NCBI GenBank assembly: GCA_963923035.1
Contig: CAWUKT010000102.1
Span: 1 to 23,301 of the forward strand
DNA: 23,301 nucleotides
Direction of reading: 5' to 3'
Source of the DNA: CAWUKT01 sp963923035
GTDB lineage: Bacteria > Bacteroidota > Bacteroidia > J057 > JADKCL01
Part shown: in pieces, positions 1 to 7,515 of the stretch
Layout of the letters: each line of letters opens with the position of its first letter
Position numbering within the stretch: the stretch's first letter is position 1
Translations under genes and position numbers: made by a program
Notes under the pieces: model-generated
Databases searched by the model: none
The model's input: the letters and a program-made list of their open reading frames with translations, nothing else
Told to the model about the DNA's origin: nothing

Positions 1-10
1 ACCGCGGCAT

Positions 11-92
11 CGCGGTGCGGGACCGCAGTGGGTTGCACCGCGAGTAACCGAGGTTGGTCCTGGACCAACCGAGGATATACTACGACCAACCG
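11..92. repeat. Cluster of short inverted and direct repeats
   Basis: Bases 52-60 (GGTTGGTCC) and 62-70 (GGACCAACC) form a perfect 9-bp inverted repeat around one base. Bases 11-18 (CGCGGTGC) pair perfectly with 35-42 (GCACCGCG). The motif ACCAACCG occurs at 64-71 and 85-92, and AACCGAGG at 46-53 and 67-74. This lies upstream of the nuclease gene and could be a regulatory or decayed repetitive element. No function is recognised. Confidence 0.45.
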
Positions 93-237
93 TTTTAGTT
101 TCCCCAGCCCCCAATTGGACCGGCTCCATTGCCCTGGCCCTCCGTTTTCCTTCCGCTTCTCCCCTCCCCTTTCCACTATCCCCACAATGTGGATGGCGCG
201 TTGGCAATGGAGCGACCGGATTCCCTATCTTCGGGCC

Positions 238-3045
238 ATGACGTCTTTCATTGGTCAATTGGTGGAGCAGCTCCAAGCGGATTTTGGGGAACAATTGGGG
301 GAAATTTGTGTGGTCTTCCCGTCCAAGCGGGCCTGTATTTTCTTCAAGGACCACCTCTCCCGCCAACTCGACCAACCCTCCTGGGCGCCCGGGATTTACG
401 CCATCGAAGAGTTCATCCGCGAAGTGCACCCCCGGACCTTGCTGGACCAGGTATCGCTGACCTTTGAACTGTACCCCATTTACGCCGAGCGCTTTCCCGA
501 CGAGCCCTTTGACAAGTTCTACTCGTGGGGCTCCATGCTCATCAAGGACTTCGACGAGGTGGACATGCACCTGGTCGAGGCCCGGCAATTGTTCCGCAAC
601 CTCTTTGACCTGAAGGAAATCGACACGACGATCGAGGCGTGGCTGAATGAAGATGGGCAACCGACGGAATTCCAACAGCGCTACCTGCAATTCTGGCAAC
701 TGATGGGGGATTTCTACGAACGCCTCCACAGCAAACTGGACCAGCGGGGGATGGCGTCGCCGGGGATGGCGCTGCGGGAGATTGCGGAGAGCTACCAGAA
801 AAAAGCGCCTTCGTTGCCCTGGCAGCACGTGGTGTTTGCGGGCTTCAATGCGCTGGCTCCGGCGGAAGAGGCCATGATCAAGGCGCTGGTCGACCGGGAC
901 ATGGCAACCTGCTATTGGGATTTGGATACCTATTATCTGGACGATCCGTTTCAGGAAGCGGGTCAATTTTACCGGGAGTTGAAGCGGCGGTGGAAAATCG
1001 AAGACTGGAATTGGTTGGGGAATCATTTGGCGGGAAATGAACGAAAAATCACCCTGACGGGCGTGCCGCAGCGGGTGGGCCAGGCGAAGGTGGCGGGCTT
1101 GAAGTTGCGGGAATGGATGGCGGATGAGGTGCCGGCCGAATCGACTGCGGTGGTCTTGCCCGATGAAAACTTGCTGTTCCCATTTCTGCACAGCCTCCCG
1201 GAGGCGGTCGGCAAGGTGAATGTCACGATGGGCTATCCGCTGCGGAATACCCCCCTGTACAGCCTCGCCGAGGCGATTATCCAATTGCACGAAAGTTCGG
1301 ACCGGCTGCGTCCCGACCGGCCGGAGTCCATTTACTATTTCCGCGACATCCGCAATATCCTCCGGCACCCCTACGTCAACAACCTGCTCCGGGACGAGGC
1401 ACGGGAACTCCTGCGGGAGATCCAGAAGCAGAACCTCATTTATATCTCTCCCAATTACTTTAAGAAATACGAGGAGGAAGAACCGGGCCATTTGCTCTCC
1501 TTCCTGTTCCAGACCTGGCACGACATCGGGCAGGTCATTTCCTTTTTCCTCGAACTCTACCAACGCCTGAAGCTCGCCCTCGAACAGAACCGCAATCCCA
1601 AGCTGCCGACGGTGGAAACGGAATACCTCTTCCATTTTTTCACCCTCACCCAGAAGCTCCGGGACAAGCTCGATACCTATTCCCTCGATTTTGACCTGCG
1701 CATCTTCCGCCGCCTGTACCGCGACATCCTCCAGACGGGCTCGATTCCCTTTTCGGGGGAGCCGCTGGAAGGCTTGCAGGTCATGGGGATGCTCGAAACC
1801 CGGGTGCTGGATTTTGATCGGCTGTTGATTCTGTCGGTGAATGAAGGGGTGCTCCCGGCCAAGCCCAATGATTCCTCCTTCATCCCGTACAGCCTGCGGA
1901 AGGAGTTTGGCCTGCCGACCCACGAGGACAAAGACGCCATTTATGCCTACCACTTCTACCGACTCCTGCAACGCGCGAAGGAGGTGATTCTGGTTTACAA
2001 TACGCAGAACGATACGTTTGGGAGTGGGGAAAAAAGCCGCTTCATTGCCCAGCTTGAAGCGGAACTGGCGCTGCGGAATCCGCAATTGGAGTTGACGGAC
2101 GAGACGGTGACCTTCCCGCTGGCGCCGGAGGTGGTGCTGCCGTTGGAAGTGCCCAAGACGGAGCCCTTGTTGGAGCAGCTGCGGGGATTTGCGGTCGAAA
2201 CCGGTTTTTCGCCCTCGGCCCTCTCCACCTACCTCAATTGTCCCCTGCAATTTTACTACCGCTATATTCTGCGGCTGAAGGAGGCCGACGAGCCGGAGGA
2301 GACGATGGAGGAGCATACCTTTGGGAAGGTGCTGCACGGGGCCCTGGAGAAATTGTACCAGCCCTTCGAGGGGAAAATGGTGGAGGCGAGTGACATCGAT
2401 GGCTTTGCGGATCAGCTGAGCGGGGTGATTGAGGCGGAATTCAAACAGGTGACCCTGACCGACAATTTCCAATTTGGGCGGAACCGCCTGTTGTTGGGGG
2501 TGATCAAGAACCTGATCGAGCATTTGCTGGAGATCGACCGGTCCGATGCGCCGTTCCTGGTAAAGGGCCTGGAGCTGGAATTGGAGACACAATTGACGAC
2601 GCTGAAGATGCCGGAGGGGGTGAAATTGCGGGGATTTTTGGACCGGGTGGATGAAGTCAAGGGAATTACACGAATAATTGACTACAAGACGGGAAAGGTC
2701 AGTCGTTTGGATTTGAAAGATTTTGAAGAAATCAGGGAGGGGCAAAAGAAGCGGGAACCCTTCCAGCTGAGTACCTATGCCTACCTGTTTCTCCGCAACG
2801 AAGCCTTGCCCGGAGAGGTCAGCCCCGGCATCTACTTTATGCGCAATCTGAGCGAAGGACTGCAATTCCTGCAAACTGGACCCACCAAGAGTACGGTTTT
2901 GGATCTGGAATCCCTGTTGGACTATGAATCGGAGATGGTCGCCCTGATCGACGAAATCTTTGATCCGGAACTCCCCTTCCTGCAAACGGAGGAGGAAGAC
3001 CGGTGTCGGTTCTGCGCCTATAAACAGATGTGCGTGCGCGACTGA
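238..3045 (+). CDS. AddB-like PD-(D/E)XK nuclease family protein
   Basis: Likely the AddB-type partner of an AddAB helicase-nuclease, which processes double-strand DNA ends in the cytoplasm for recombination. With the ATG at 238 the protein has 935 residues, normal for the Bacteroidota form. The N-terminus carries a helicase-like start (VVFPSKRA). The C-terminal nuclease domain shows D802 in GFLDRVD and D815-Y816-K817 in IIDYKTGK, preceded by an acidic LELELE stretch, the PD-(D/E)XK pattern. Cys668 (LNCPLQFYY) and the C-terminal C923-x2-C926-x5-C932 fit the four-cysteine iron-sulfur cluster of AddB nucleases. The frame stays open to the window edge, but the upstream translation is repeat-like and low in complexity, so ATG 238 is preferred; ATG 187 is possible. 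No AddA partner is in the window. The family call is firm; the exact AddB assignment is inferred. Confidence 0.85.
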   Translation: MTSFIGQLVEQLQADFGEQLGEICVVFPSKRACIFFKDHLSRQLDQPSWAPGIYAIEEFIREVHPRTLLDQVSLTFELYPIYAERFPDEPFDKFYSWGSMLIKDFDEVDMHLVEARQLFRNLFDLKEIDTTIEAWLNEDGQPTEFQQRYLQFWQLMGDFYERLHSKLDQRGMASPGMALREIAESYQKKAPSLPWQHVVFAGFNALAPAEEAMIKALVDRDMATCYWDLDTYYLDDPFQEAGQFYRELKRRWKIEDWNWLGNHLAGNERKITLTGVPQRVGQAKVAGLKLREWMADEVPAESTAVVLPDENLLFPFLHSLPEAVGKVNVTMGYPLRNTPLYSLAEAIIQLHESSDRLRPDRPESIYYFRDIRNILRHPYVNNLLRDEARELLREIQKQNLIYISPNYFKKYEEEEPGHLLSFLFQTWHDIGQVISFFLELYQRLKLALEQNRNPKLPTVETEYLFHFFTLTQKLRDKLDTYSLDFDLRIFRRLYRDILQTGSIPFSGEPLEGLQVMGMLETRVLDFDRLLILSVNEGVLPAKPNDSSFIPYSLRKEFGLPTHEDKDAIYAYHFYRLLQRAKEVILVYNTQNDTFGSGEKSRFIAQLEAELALRNPQLELTDETVTFPLAPEVVLPLEVPKTEPLLEQLRGFAVETGFSPSALSTYLNCPLQFYYRYILRLKEADEPEETMEEHTFGKVLHGALEKLYQPFEGKMVEASDIDGFADQLSGVIEAEFKQVTLTDNFQFGRNRLLLGVIKNLIEHLLEIDRSDAPFLVKGLELELETQLTTLKMPEGVKLRGFLDRVDEVKGITRIIDYKTGKVSRLDLKDFEEIREGQKKREPFQLSTYAYLFLRNEALPGEVSPGIYFMRNLSEGLQFLQTGPTKSTVLDLESLLDYESEMVALIDEIFDPELPFLQTEEEDRCRFCAYKQMCVRD

Positions 3046-3135
3046 TGGATTTGGATTTGTAAACGAGGCCTTCAATCCGGCTTTTTATCCCTTTCCCCTG
3101 CCTGCATCTTTGAGATGTATATGGTAGGGATAACA

Positions 3136-3310
3136 AAAAAATTTAAGTGCTTTTCTATGGCCGGGCAACAGCAGGCCCGGAGCGTTACTTCACATGGCTT
3201 TTTTTACTACTAAGATCCTAATCTAGTCCGGCAAAGACCGGCAACACATTCATCACTACTGATCCAACCAAGTGTTTTTAAGGCGCTCTCATCCCATGGG
3301 AGCGCTTTTT
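3136..3310 (+). ncRNA. Possible structured small RNA or leader ending in a terminator
   Basis: The 445-base gap between the nuclease and the deaminase-like gene (3046-3490) contains no plausible ORF. It does contain folding sequence: CCGGGC (3161-3166) pairs with GCCCGG (3175-3180) around an 8-base loop, and flanking AAGT/GCT pairs imperfectly with AGC/ACTT just outside. About 100 bases later there is a strong intrinsic terminator. A structured stretch ending in a terminator well before the next start codon suggests an independent small RNA. It could equally be the 3' UTR of the nuclease mRNA. No known RNA family was recognised and no convincing TAnnTTTG promoter was found, so the 5' end is a guess. 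Confidence 0.3.
3283..3310 (+). terminator. Intrinsic terminator
   Basis: GCGCTCTC (3283-3290) pairs with GGGAGCGC (3298-3305), with one T-G wobble, around a 7-base loop and is followed directly by five T. It ends transcription from the nuclease gene or from the candidate small RNA, and separates both from the gene at 3491. Confidence 0.85.
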
Positions 3311-3490
3311 GTTTCCCATTTGTCAATTTTTGTTTCACTCCTTTATGGAAACCCGCCGCAGCCGGCATCTCTTCTGTACTGAGAAAGAAATGTTTCCGCG
3401 TTAAGAGATTCCGTTTTGCTTTTTGTCACGCCCGGCCGGAACAGGATAGTGCCGGATGAATTCAACAATCACTCAACCGCTTATTGATCA

Positions 3491-4906
3491 ATGGAAAACG
3501 AACCCCTCCACCAGCCCGCGGCCCGCGGCTGGGACCGCTCTGCTGAAGCAGCTGCTCCCGCCATGGCCGGCCAGATGCCCCCTACCTTTCAATTGAAGGC
3601 GGGTACTCCCGTCCAATTGACCAAGGACAAACCCGGGAAAAAGAAAAAAACCAAGCTGAACCGCAAGCGCAAGGCGGGTACCATGGAAAGGGGTACGCCC
3701 GAGACTTCGGCTACCCGTCCCACACCCAAGGCCAAACGACGCAAAAAATCTTCGAAGGCGGAGGTGCGGAACTATGCCCGCGAAGTCCTCAAAGTCCGCA
3801 TTCCCCAACTGCTCAAGAACAAAATGACGCCCCAATTCCGGTCCCATACCGCCCAGGTCTACGCGGGCACGGATGTCCAGGAGGTCGATCCCATCAAGAA
3901 GATGCAGGTCAACCGGGCCCTGACCCGGCATTTGTCCACCGTCTTCCTCCAGTACGACAAAAGCATGGAAGAGGTCCAGGCCGCCATCAACAACCAACGC
4001 CAGGAGATTTACATCAGCTCCAACCGGCTTTCGAAGAAGGCCCCCAATCCCAACAACCGCACCCTGGGCGAATTCCTCCAACATACCCGCACCGCCTCCC
4101 AACAGAATCCCAACCTCATTTCCGGCGATCGGGAGCAACGCCACTTCGACCGCATCATGGGCAACCAACGCGATGACCTTGCCCCCACTCCCTACGATCC
4201 ATCCGCCTACCACAATTACCGCCTGATCTACGTCAAGGGCCTCGCCGGCAAGCACGCCGAAACGAATATTGTGGACGGCGTCCATCCCACCACCGGCACC
4301 GCTTTCGAATTTGATTTCATCGCGGGCACCCGGCGTCCCTGCGTGGCCTGCTTCATCCACATGCTCCTGAGCGATGTCTCCCAGGACAAGTTCAATCCCC
4401 ACCACGGATCCTATTGGAATACCAACAACGCCCTCCACTCCTTTACCGAGCAGATTTTCCAGCACTATACTCAGATTCACGCCGTGGATCCAGAAACGGA
4501 GATGGAATCAGCGGTGGATTTCGCCCTGGAGATGATGGAATTTGACCATGCCTTTGATGCGGTGTCGCGGACCTTTTACCAGACCCGCGGATATAGCGGA
4601 CAAACCGCTTTGAATTACGATACGGACAGCGAATACGAAGTGGAAGAGGACAGCGATGTGAAAAAGCCCAAGAAAAACAGCAGCGGAGCGGCCAGCTTTG
4701 ATCTGGGGGATGTTGGAGATGAGGAACAAGTGGAGTACGAAGACGATCCCTTTGAGAGCGGCGACTTCGGCTATGAACCCTCCAGCCAGGATTTCGGCTC
4801 TATGGGAGATATTATCGATCCCATCATCCATTTTGAGGAATACAAGGGCCTCTACAGCCAGGCGCCCCTGCATATCCAACGCCGATACGATCAGCAGGGC
4901 TCATAA
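3491..4906 (+). CDS. Putative deaminase-fold toxin/effector-like protein
   Basis: 471 residues, not recognised as a named family by full-length sequence. The centre contains KHAETN (H255-A256-E257) and, 29 residues after the histidine, RRPCVAC (C284, C287). This HAE...PCxxC pattern is the zinc site and catalytic glutamate of the cytidine-deaminase fold, and the spacing resembles toxin deaminases such as DddA. The N-terminus has no signal peptide. It has a proline-rich stretch (QMPPTFQLKAG, 29-38) followed by two strongly basic clusters, KKKKTKLNRKRK (50-61) and PKAKRRKKSSK (79-89), that look like nuclear-localisation or nucleic-acid-binding signals. Residues 377-422 are strongly acidic. A 40-base gap on the same strand separates it from the CHAT-like gene, suggesting co-transcription. 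A secreted or contractile-injection-type effector is inference; a housekeeping deaminase is less likely because of the disordered charged extensions. Confidence 0.6.
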   Translation: MENEPLHQPAARGWDRSAEAAAPAMAGQMPPTFQLKAGTPVQLTKDKPGKKKKTKLNRKRKAGTMERGTPETSATRPTPKAKRRKKSSKAEVRNYAREVLKVRIPQLLKNKMTPQFRSHTAQVYAGTDVQEVDPIKKMQVNRALTRHLSTVFLQYDKSMEEVQAAINNQRQEIYISSNRLSKKAPNPNNRTLGEFLQHTRTASQQNPNLISGDREQRHFDRIMGNQRDDLAPTPYDPSAYHNYRLIYVKGLAGKHAETNIVDGVHPTTGTAFEFDFIAGTRRPCVACFIHMLLSDVSQDKFNPHHGSYWNTNNALHSFTEQIFQHYTQIHAVDPETEMESAVDFALEMMEFDHAFDAVSRTFYQTRGYSGQTALNYDTDSEYEVEEDSDVKKPKKNSSGAASFDLGDVGDEEQVEYEDDPFESGDFGYEPSSQDFGSMGDIIDPIIHFEEYKGLYSQAPLHIQRRYDQQGS

Positions 4907-4946
4907 GGGTTGCCTTTTCCGTTGACAATCGCGATTTTGATCCTCA

Positions 4947-5849
4947 ATGCGCCATTTGTGGATCATCCTTTTCTTGCTGGGGGGCGGGCTGTTGACCGCC
5001 CAATGCCCCACGCATCGGCTGGAGCCGACGTTCAAGGATTGGCTGCGCCACGAAAAGCACGGCCTCCTGGCCTACGGCGTCAATGAACAGGGCCAGGCGG
5101 AGGCCTGGCTGGTCACCCGCCAGAAGATTCACCGGCGGCCCTGGTCGCCGACGTCGGCAGAGACCCGCCAACTGCGGGTCCTGAAGGACATCTTTCGCCG
5201 CCATCCGAAGGCGTCCAGCCAATCTTCCGAGGCCATGTTTACCCTGGCCCACCAGGCGTACCTCAGCCTGGTGGCTCCCTTTCGATCCGAACTGGATCAG
5301 CTGTACCAAATCAGCATTTTTCCCGGACATCCCCTGGCCTGCGGCATCCCCTTCGAAGCCCTGGTCCTCGATGACAATGGCCCCCTGTCCCAACGGCGCT
5401 TCCTGACGGAGGTTTGGGCGGTGAGCTATCTCCTTTCCCCCGATTTCCTCCCCGTCAAGCAACGCACCACCGCCGATTCCGTGGCTTGGGACGATAAGGG
5501 AAGCTATTGGAAAGGGCATCGGCATCCCCGCGAAGGCAGCTTCGTGAGCAATTCGGAAGGCTTCGAATGTTGGGCCTGCCTGTCGATTCGGGAGCAATTT
5601 GAAGGGTTGGTGCGGGAAGGATACTATGTGGACGAGGCGCTGGGCCGTTCGCGCGGCTTGTTTTTGGACTCGCTACGGGGACTGGCACCGGAAGGCGACG
5701 GGATTCCGCAGGAACTCGATCCCCGCTTTTGGGCCGCCGATCGGCTGATCGGGGACATCGCGCCCATCCACACGTCACGGGGTATCCCGTGGTGGGTCTT
5801 GGTCCCGTTGGGATTGATGCTGGTGATTTTGTTTGGGAAACGGCTCTGA
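4947..5849 (+). CDS. Membrane-anchored CHAT-like protein lacking the catalytic core
   Basis: 300 residues. An N-terminal signal peptide (hydrophobic 4-16, likely cleavage near LTA-Q at 18/19) and a C-terminal helix (282-296, then KRL) suggest a periplasmic domain tied to the inner membrane. Residues 100-166 fit the first part of CHAT (caspase-like) domains: a LSLVAPF segment, ISIFPGHPLACGIPFEALV, then FLTEVWAVSYLLS. Residues 223-273 fit the last part (VDEALGRSRG, then FWAADRLIGDIAP). The section between, which in active CHAT proteases carries the His-Gly and catalytic Cys blocks, is replaced by about 50 unrelated residues. It may therefore be a non-catalytic CHAT derivative. It follows the deaminase-like gene by 40 bases and is probably in its operon. 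A role as immunity, sensor or scaffold protein would be guesswork. Confidence 0.5.
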   Translation: MRHLWIILFLLGGGLLTAQCPTHRLEPTFKDWLRHEKHGLLAYGVNEQGQAEAWLVTRQKIHRRPWSPTSAETRQLRVLKDIFRRHPKASSQSSEAMFTLAHQAYLSLVAPFRSELDQLYQISIFPGHPLACGIPFEALVLDDNGPLSQRRFLTEVWAVSYLLSPDFLPVKQRTTADSVAWDDKGSYWKGHRHPREGSFVSNSEGFECWACLSIREQFEGLVREGYYVDEALGRSRGLFLDSLRGLAPEGDGIPQELDPRFWAADRLIGDIAPIHTSRGIPWWVLVPLGLMLVILFGKRL

Positions 5850-5854
5850 GGAAA

Positions 5855-6805
5855 TCAGTCTTCTGACTTGCCGAGGTGGATCAAGGCATCGCCCGCATGG
5901 ACGGTGGTGGCATTGTTCAGTCCAATCACAAAGCCATCGAACGGCGCTTTCAATTCTTCGGTCTTCTTTCCGTAGGGATCTCCCAGGTGGGCCAGCACAT
6001 CGCCCTTGATCACCTCCGCTCCGTAGGTGATTCCCGGCACAAAGACGCCCGATTGCTTCGCCCGCAACCATTTGCGGGATTCGATGACCCGACTTGCCTC
6101 GATCCCGGGCCCATTGTCCTTGATTCCCAAATGCACCATGATCCGGCGAATCCCCTGCATCGCTTCGCGGGTGGCCAGCTCATCGTGGCGGAGCGATTCG
6201 CCGCCTTCGTACACGACCACCGGCTTGTCCAGGTTGCTGACGGCCTTCCGAAACGAGCCTTCGATTTCGGTGGAATGGATCAGGAACGGCGCGCCAAATG
6301 CCCGTCCCAGGGCCAGGCTGTCGGTCCGGCCAAAGTCGCAACGGACCTGCGGATAATTGGTGCGGCGGGCGCCGCCGGTATGGAGATCGACGACGGCATC
6401 GCAGAGGGGCACGACTTCGGTCATGACCACCCCGGCCAATCGCCGGGCCAGGGAGCCTCCCGGACTGCCCGGAAAGGAGCGGTTGAGGTCCTTGCCATCC
6501 GGCAGGGTCCGGCTCTGGTGCAGGAAACCGTAGATGTTGACGATGGGAATGGAGATGACCGTGCCCCGGTCGGGTTGCAGGTCGCCGAGCCGGGACAAGC
6601 GGCGCAGGGATTCTGTCCCGATGACCTCATCTCCGTGCAGCGCCGCCGTCAACAGCAGGGTCGGTCCGGCTTCGCGCCCACGGTAGACGAAAACCGGCAT
6701 CTCGATCAGGGTATTGGAAGGCAAGCGTTCTATGGGCAGGTAAAATTCCTGGTGGGTTCCGGGGGGAACCTGATCGGGTTGTATGGCGGGGCTGGCGTCA
6801 CTCAT
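5855..6805 (-). CDS. Succinylglutamate desuccinylase/aspartoacylase family protein
   Basis: 316 residues, a zinc-dependent M14-type amidohydrolase of the family often encoded beside rimK. Zinc ligands are visible in ALHGDE (H57, E60) and DLHTGG (H142). DLNRSFPG (107-113) supplies substrate-binding Asn/Arg, and E200 in VYEGGE is the likely catalytic base. The C-terminal part is a beta-barrel-like segment of biotinyl/lipoyl type (residues about 230-316). The ATG at 6805 is divergent from the F420-oxidoreductase-like gene, leaving a 69-base shared promoter region. The rimK pair lies further right on the same strand, so a role with RimK (removing or trimming glutamyl/amino-acyl groups) is plausible. 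The substrate cannot be read from sequence. Confidence 0.85.
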   Translation of the reverse strand: MSDASPAIQPDQVPPGTHQEFYLPIERLPSNTLIEMPVFVYRGREAGPTLLLTAALHGDEVIGTESLRRLSRLGDLQPDRGTVISIPIVNIYGFLHQSRTLPDGKDLNRSFPGSPGGSLARRLAGVVMTEVVPLCDAVVDLHTGGARRTNYPQVRCDFGRTDSLALGRAFGAPFLIHSTEIEGSFRKAVSNLDKPVVVYEGGESLRHDELATREAMQGIRRIMVHLGIKDNGPGIEASRVIESRKWLRAKQSGVFVPGITYGAEVIKGDVLAHLGDPYGKKTEELKAPFDGFVIGLNNATTVHAGDALIHLGKSED

Positions 6806-6874
6806 CGGCGGTCAATATCTCCCTTTTTTCCTGGTTCCCCAATTCGCTTTTCTTTACTCGCTTGAAGAAAAAAC

Positions 6875-7513
6875 ATGAAGTACAGAATCGGAATTATCGG
6901 ATCGGGGATGATTGGGGAAAGTGTGGGGCGCAATCTTATCCGGGGCGGACACGAAGTCCTGTTCAGCTCCCGGCACCCCGAAAAATTGAAGGCCCTCGGA
7001 GACGAAACCGGGGCCCAGGTGGGAACTCCGCAAGAAGCCGTGGAGTTCGGAGAATTGATCCTGCTCGCGACACCTTATAAAGCGCACCCCGGCTTGGCGG
7101 GCAGCATTCAGGGATGGGAAGGAAAAATCCTCCTGGACGCCACCAATCCCTATCCCCAGCGGGACGGTCAGGTGGCCCAGGATGTCATCGACGATCCCAA
7201 CCAATCCTCCACCGGCCTTGTCGCCACGATTTTTGACGCTTCCCGCGTCGTCAAGGTTTTCAATGCCATTTATTTCCCCTTTCTCCGGGACCTCGCCTTC
7301 CAATCCGGAGACGAACGCCTCGCCATCCCCATTGCCGGGGACGATGTGGAAGCCCGGGAATTTGTAGCGGCCCTGCTCGATGAACTTGGGTATTGGCCCC
7401 TGGACTTTGGCGGGCTGGCCAACAGCGGCGTGTTCGAACCCGGAGGCCCTTTCTACAATAAGAATCTGCGGAAACCGGAAGCGGAGCAGTTGTATGCCGA
7501 ATTGAAGGGTTGA
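6875..7513 (+). CDS. NADPH-dependent F420 reductase-like oxidoreductase (NAD(P)-binding)
   Basis: 212 residues, a compact Rossmann-fold protein of the NpdG/COG2085 type. The N-terminus MKYRIGIIGSGMIG gives the dinucleotide-binding GxGxxG at 8-13, and SSRHP (about 31-35) fits an NADPH-preferring second strand. Later conserved-looking segments are ILLATPYKA and LLDATNPY, typical of this family. Bacteroidota are not known as F420 users, so the physiological acceptor is probably something else despite the usual family name. The gene stands alone on its strand within the RimK cluster: it is divergent from the aspartoacylase-like gene and its stop is only two bases from the rimK stop. Confidence 0.8.
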   Translation: MKYRIGIIGSGMIGESVGRNLIRGGHEVLFSSRHPEKLKALGDETGAQVGTPQEAVEFGELILLATPYKAHPGLAGSIQGWEGKILLDATNPYPQRDGQVAQDVIDDPNQSSTGLVATIFDASRVVKVFNAIYFPFLRDLAFQSGDERLAIPIAGDDVEAREFVAALLDELGYWPLDFGGLANSGVFEPGGPFYNKNLRKPEAEQLYAELKG

Positions 7514-7515
7514 GG

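Noticed and set aside
28..237. N-terminal extension of the AddB-like protein
   Set aside because: The frame is open, but the translation is repeat-derived and proline/serine-rich with no AddB character, and it would need a GTG start. ATG 238 gives the normal family start.
3046..3490. Riboswitch, 6S RNA or tRNA in the long gap
   Set aside because: No conserved aptamer core, cloverleaf or long 6S-type hairpin was found; only a generic structured stretch and a terminator can be supported.
3488..4480. 330-codon frame on the minus strand opposite the deaminase-like gene
   Set aside because: The product is Gly/Val/Leu-rich, low in complexity and mirrors the codon pattern of the plus-strand gene, which has real motifs. 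It is a shadow frame.
5876..6865. 329-codon plus-strand frame across the aspartoacylase-like gene
   Set aside because: The opposite strand carries clear zinc-site motifs; this frame has no recognisable domain.
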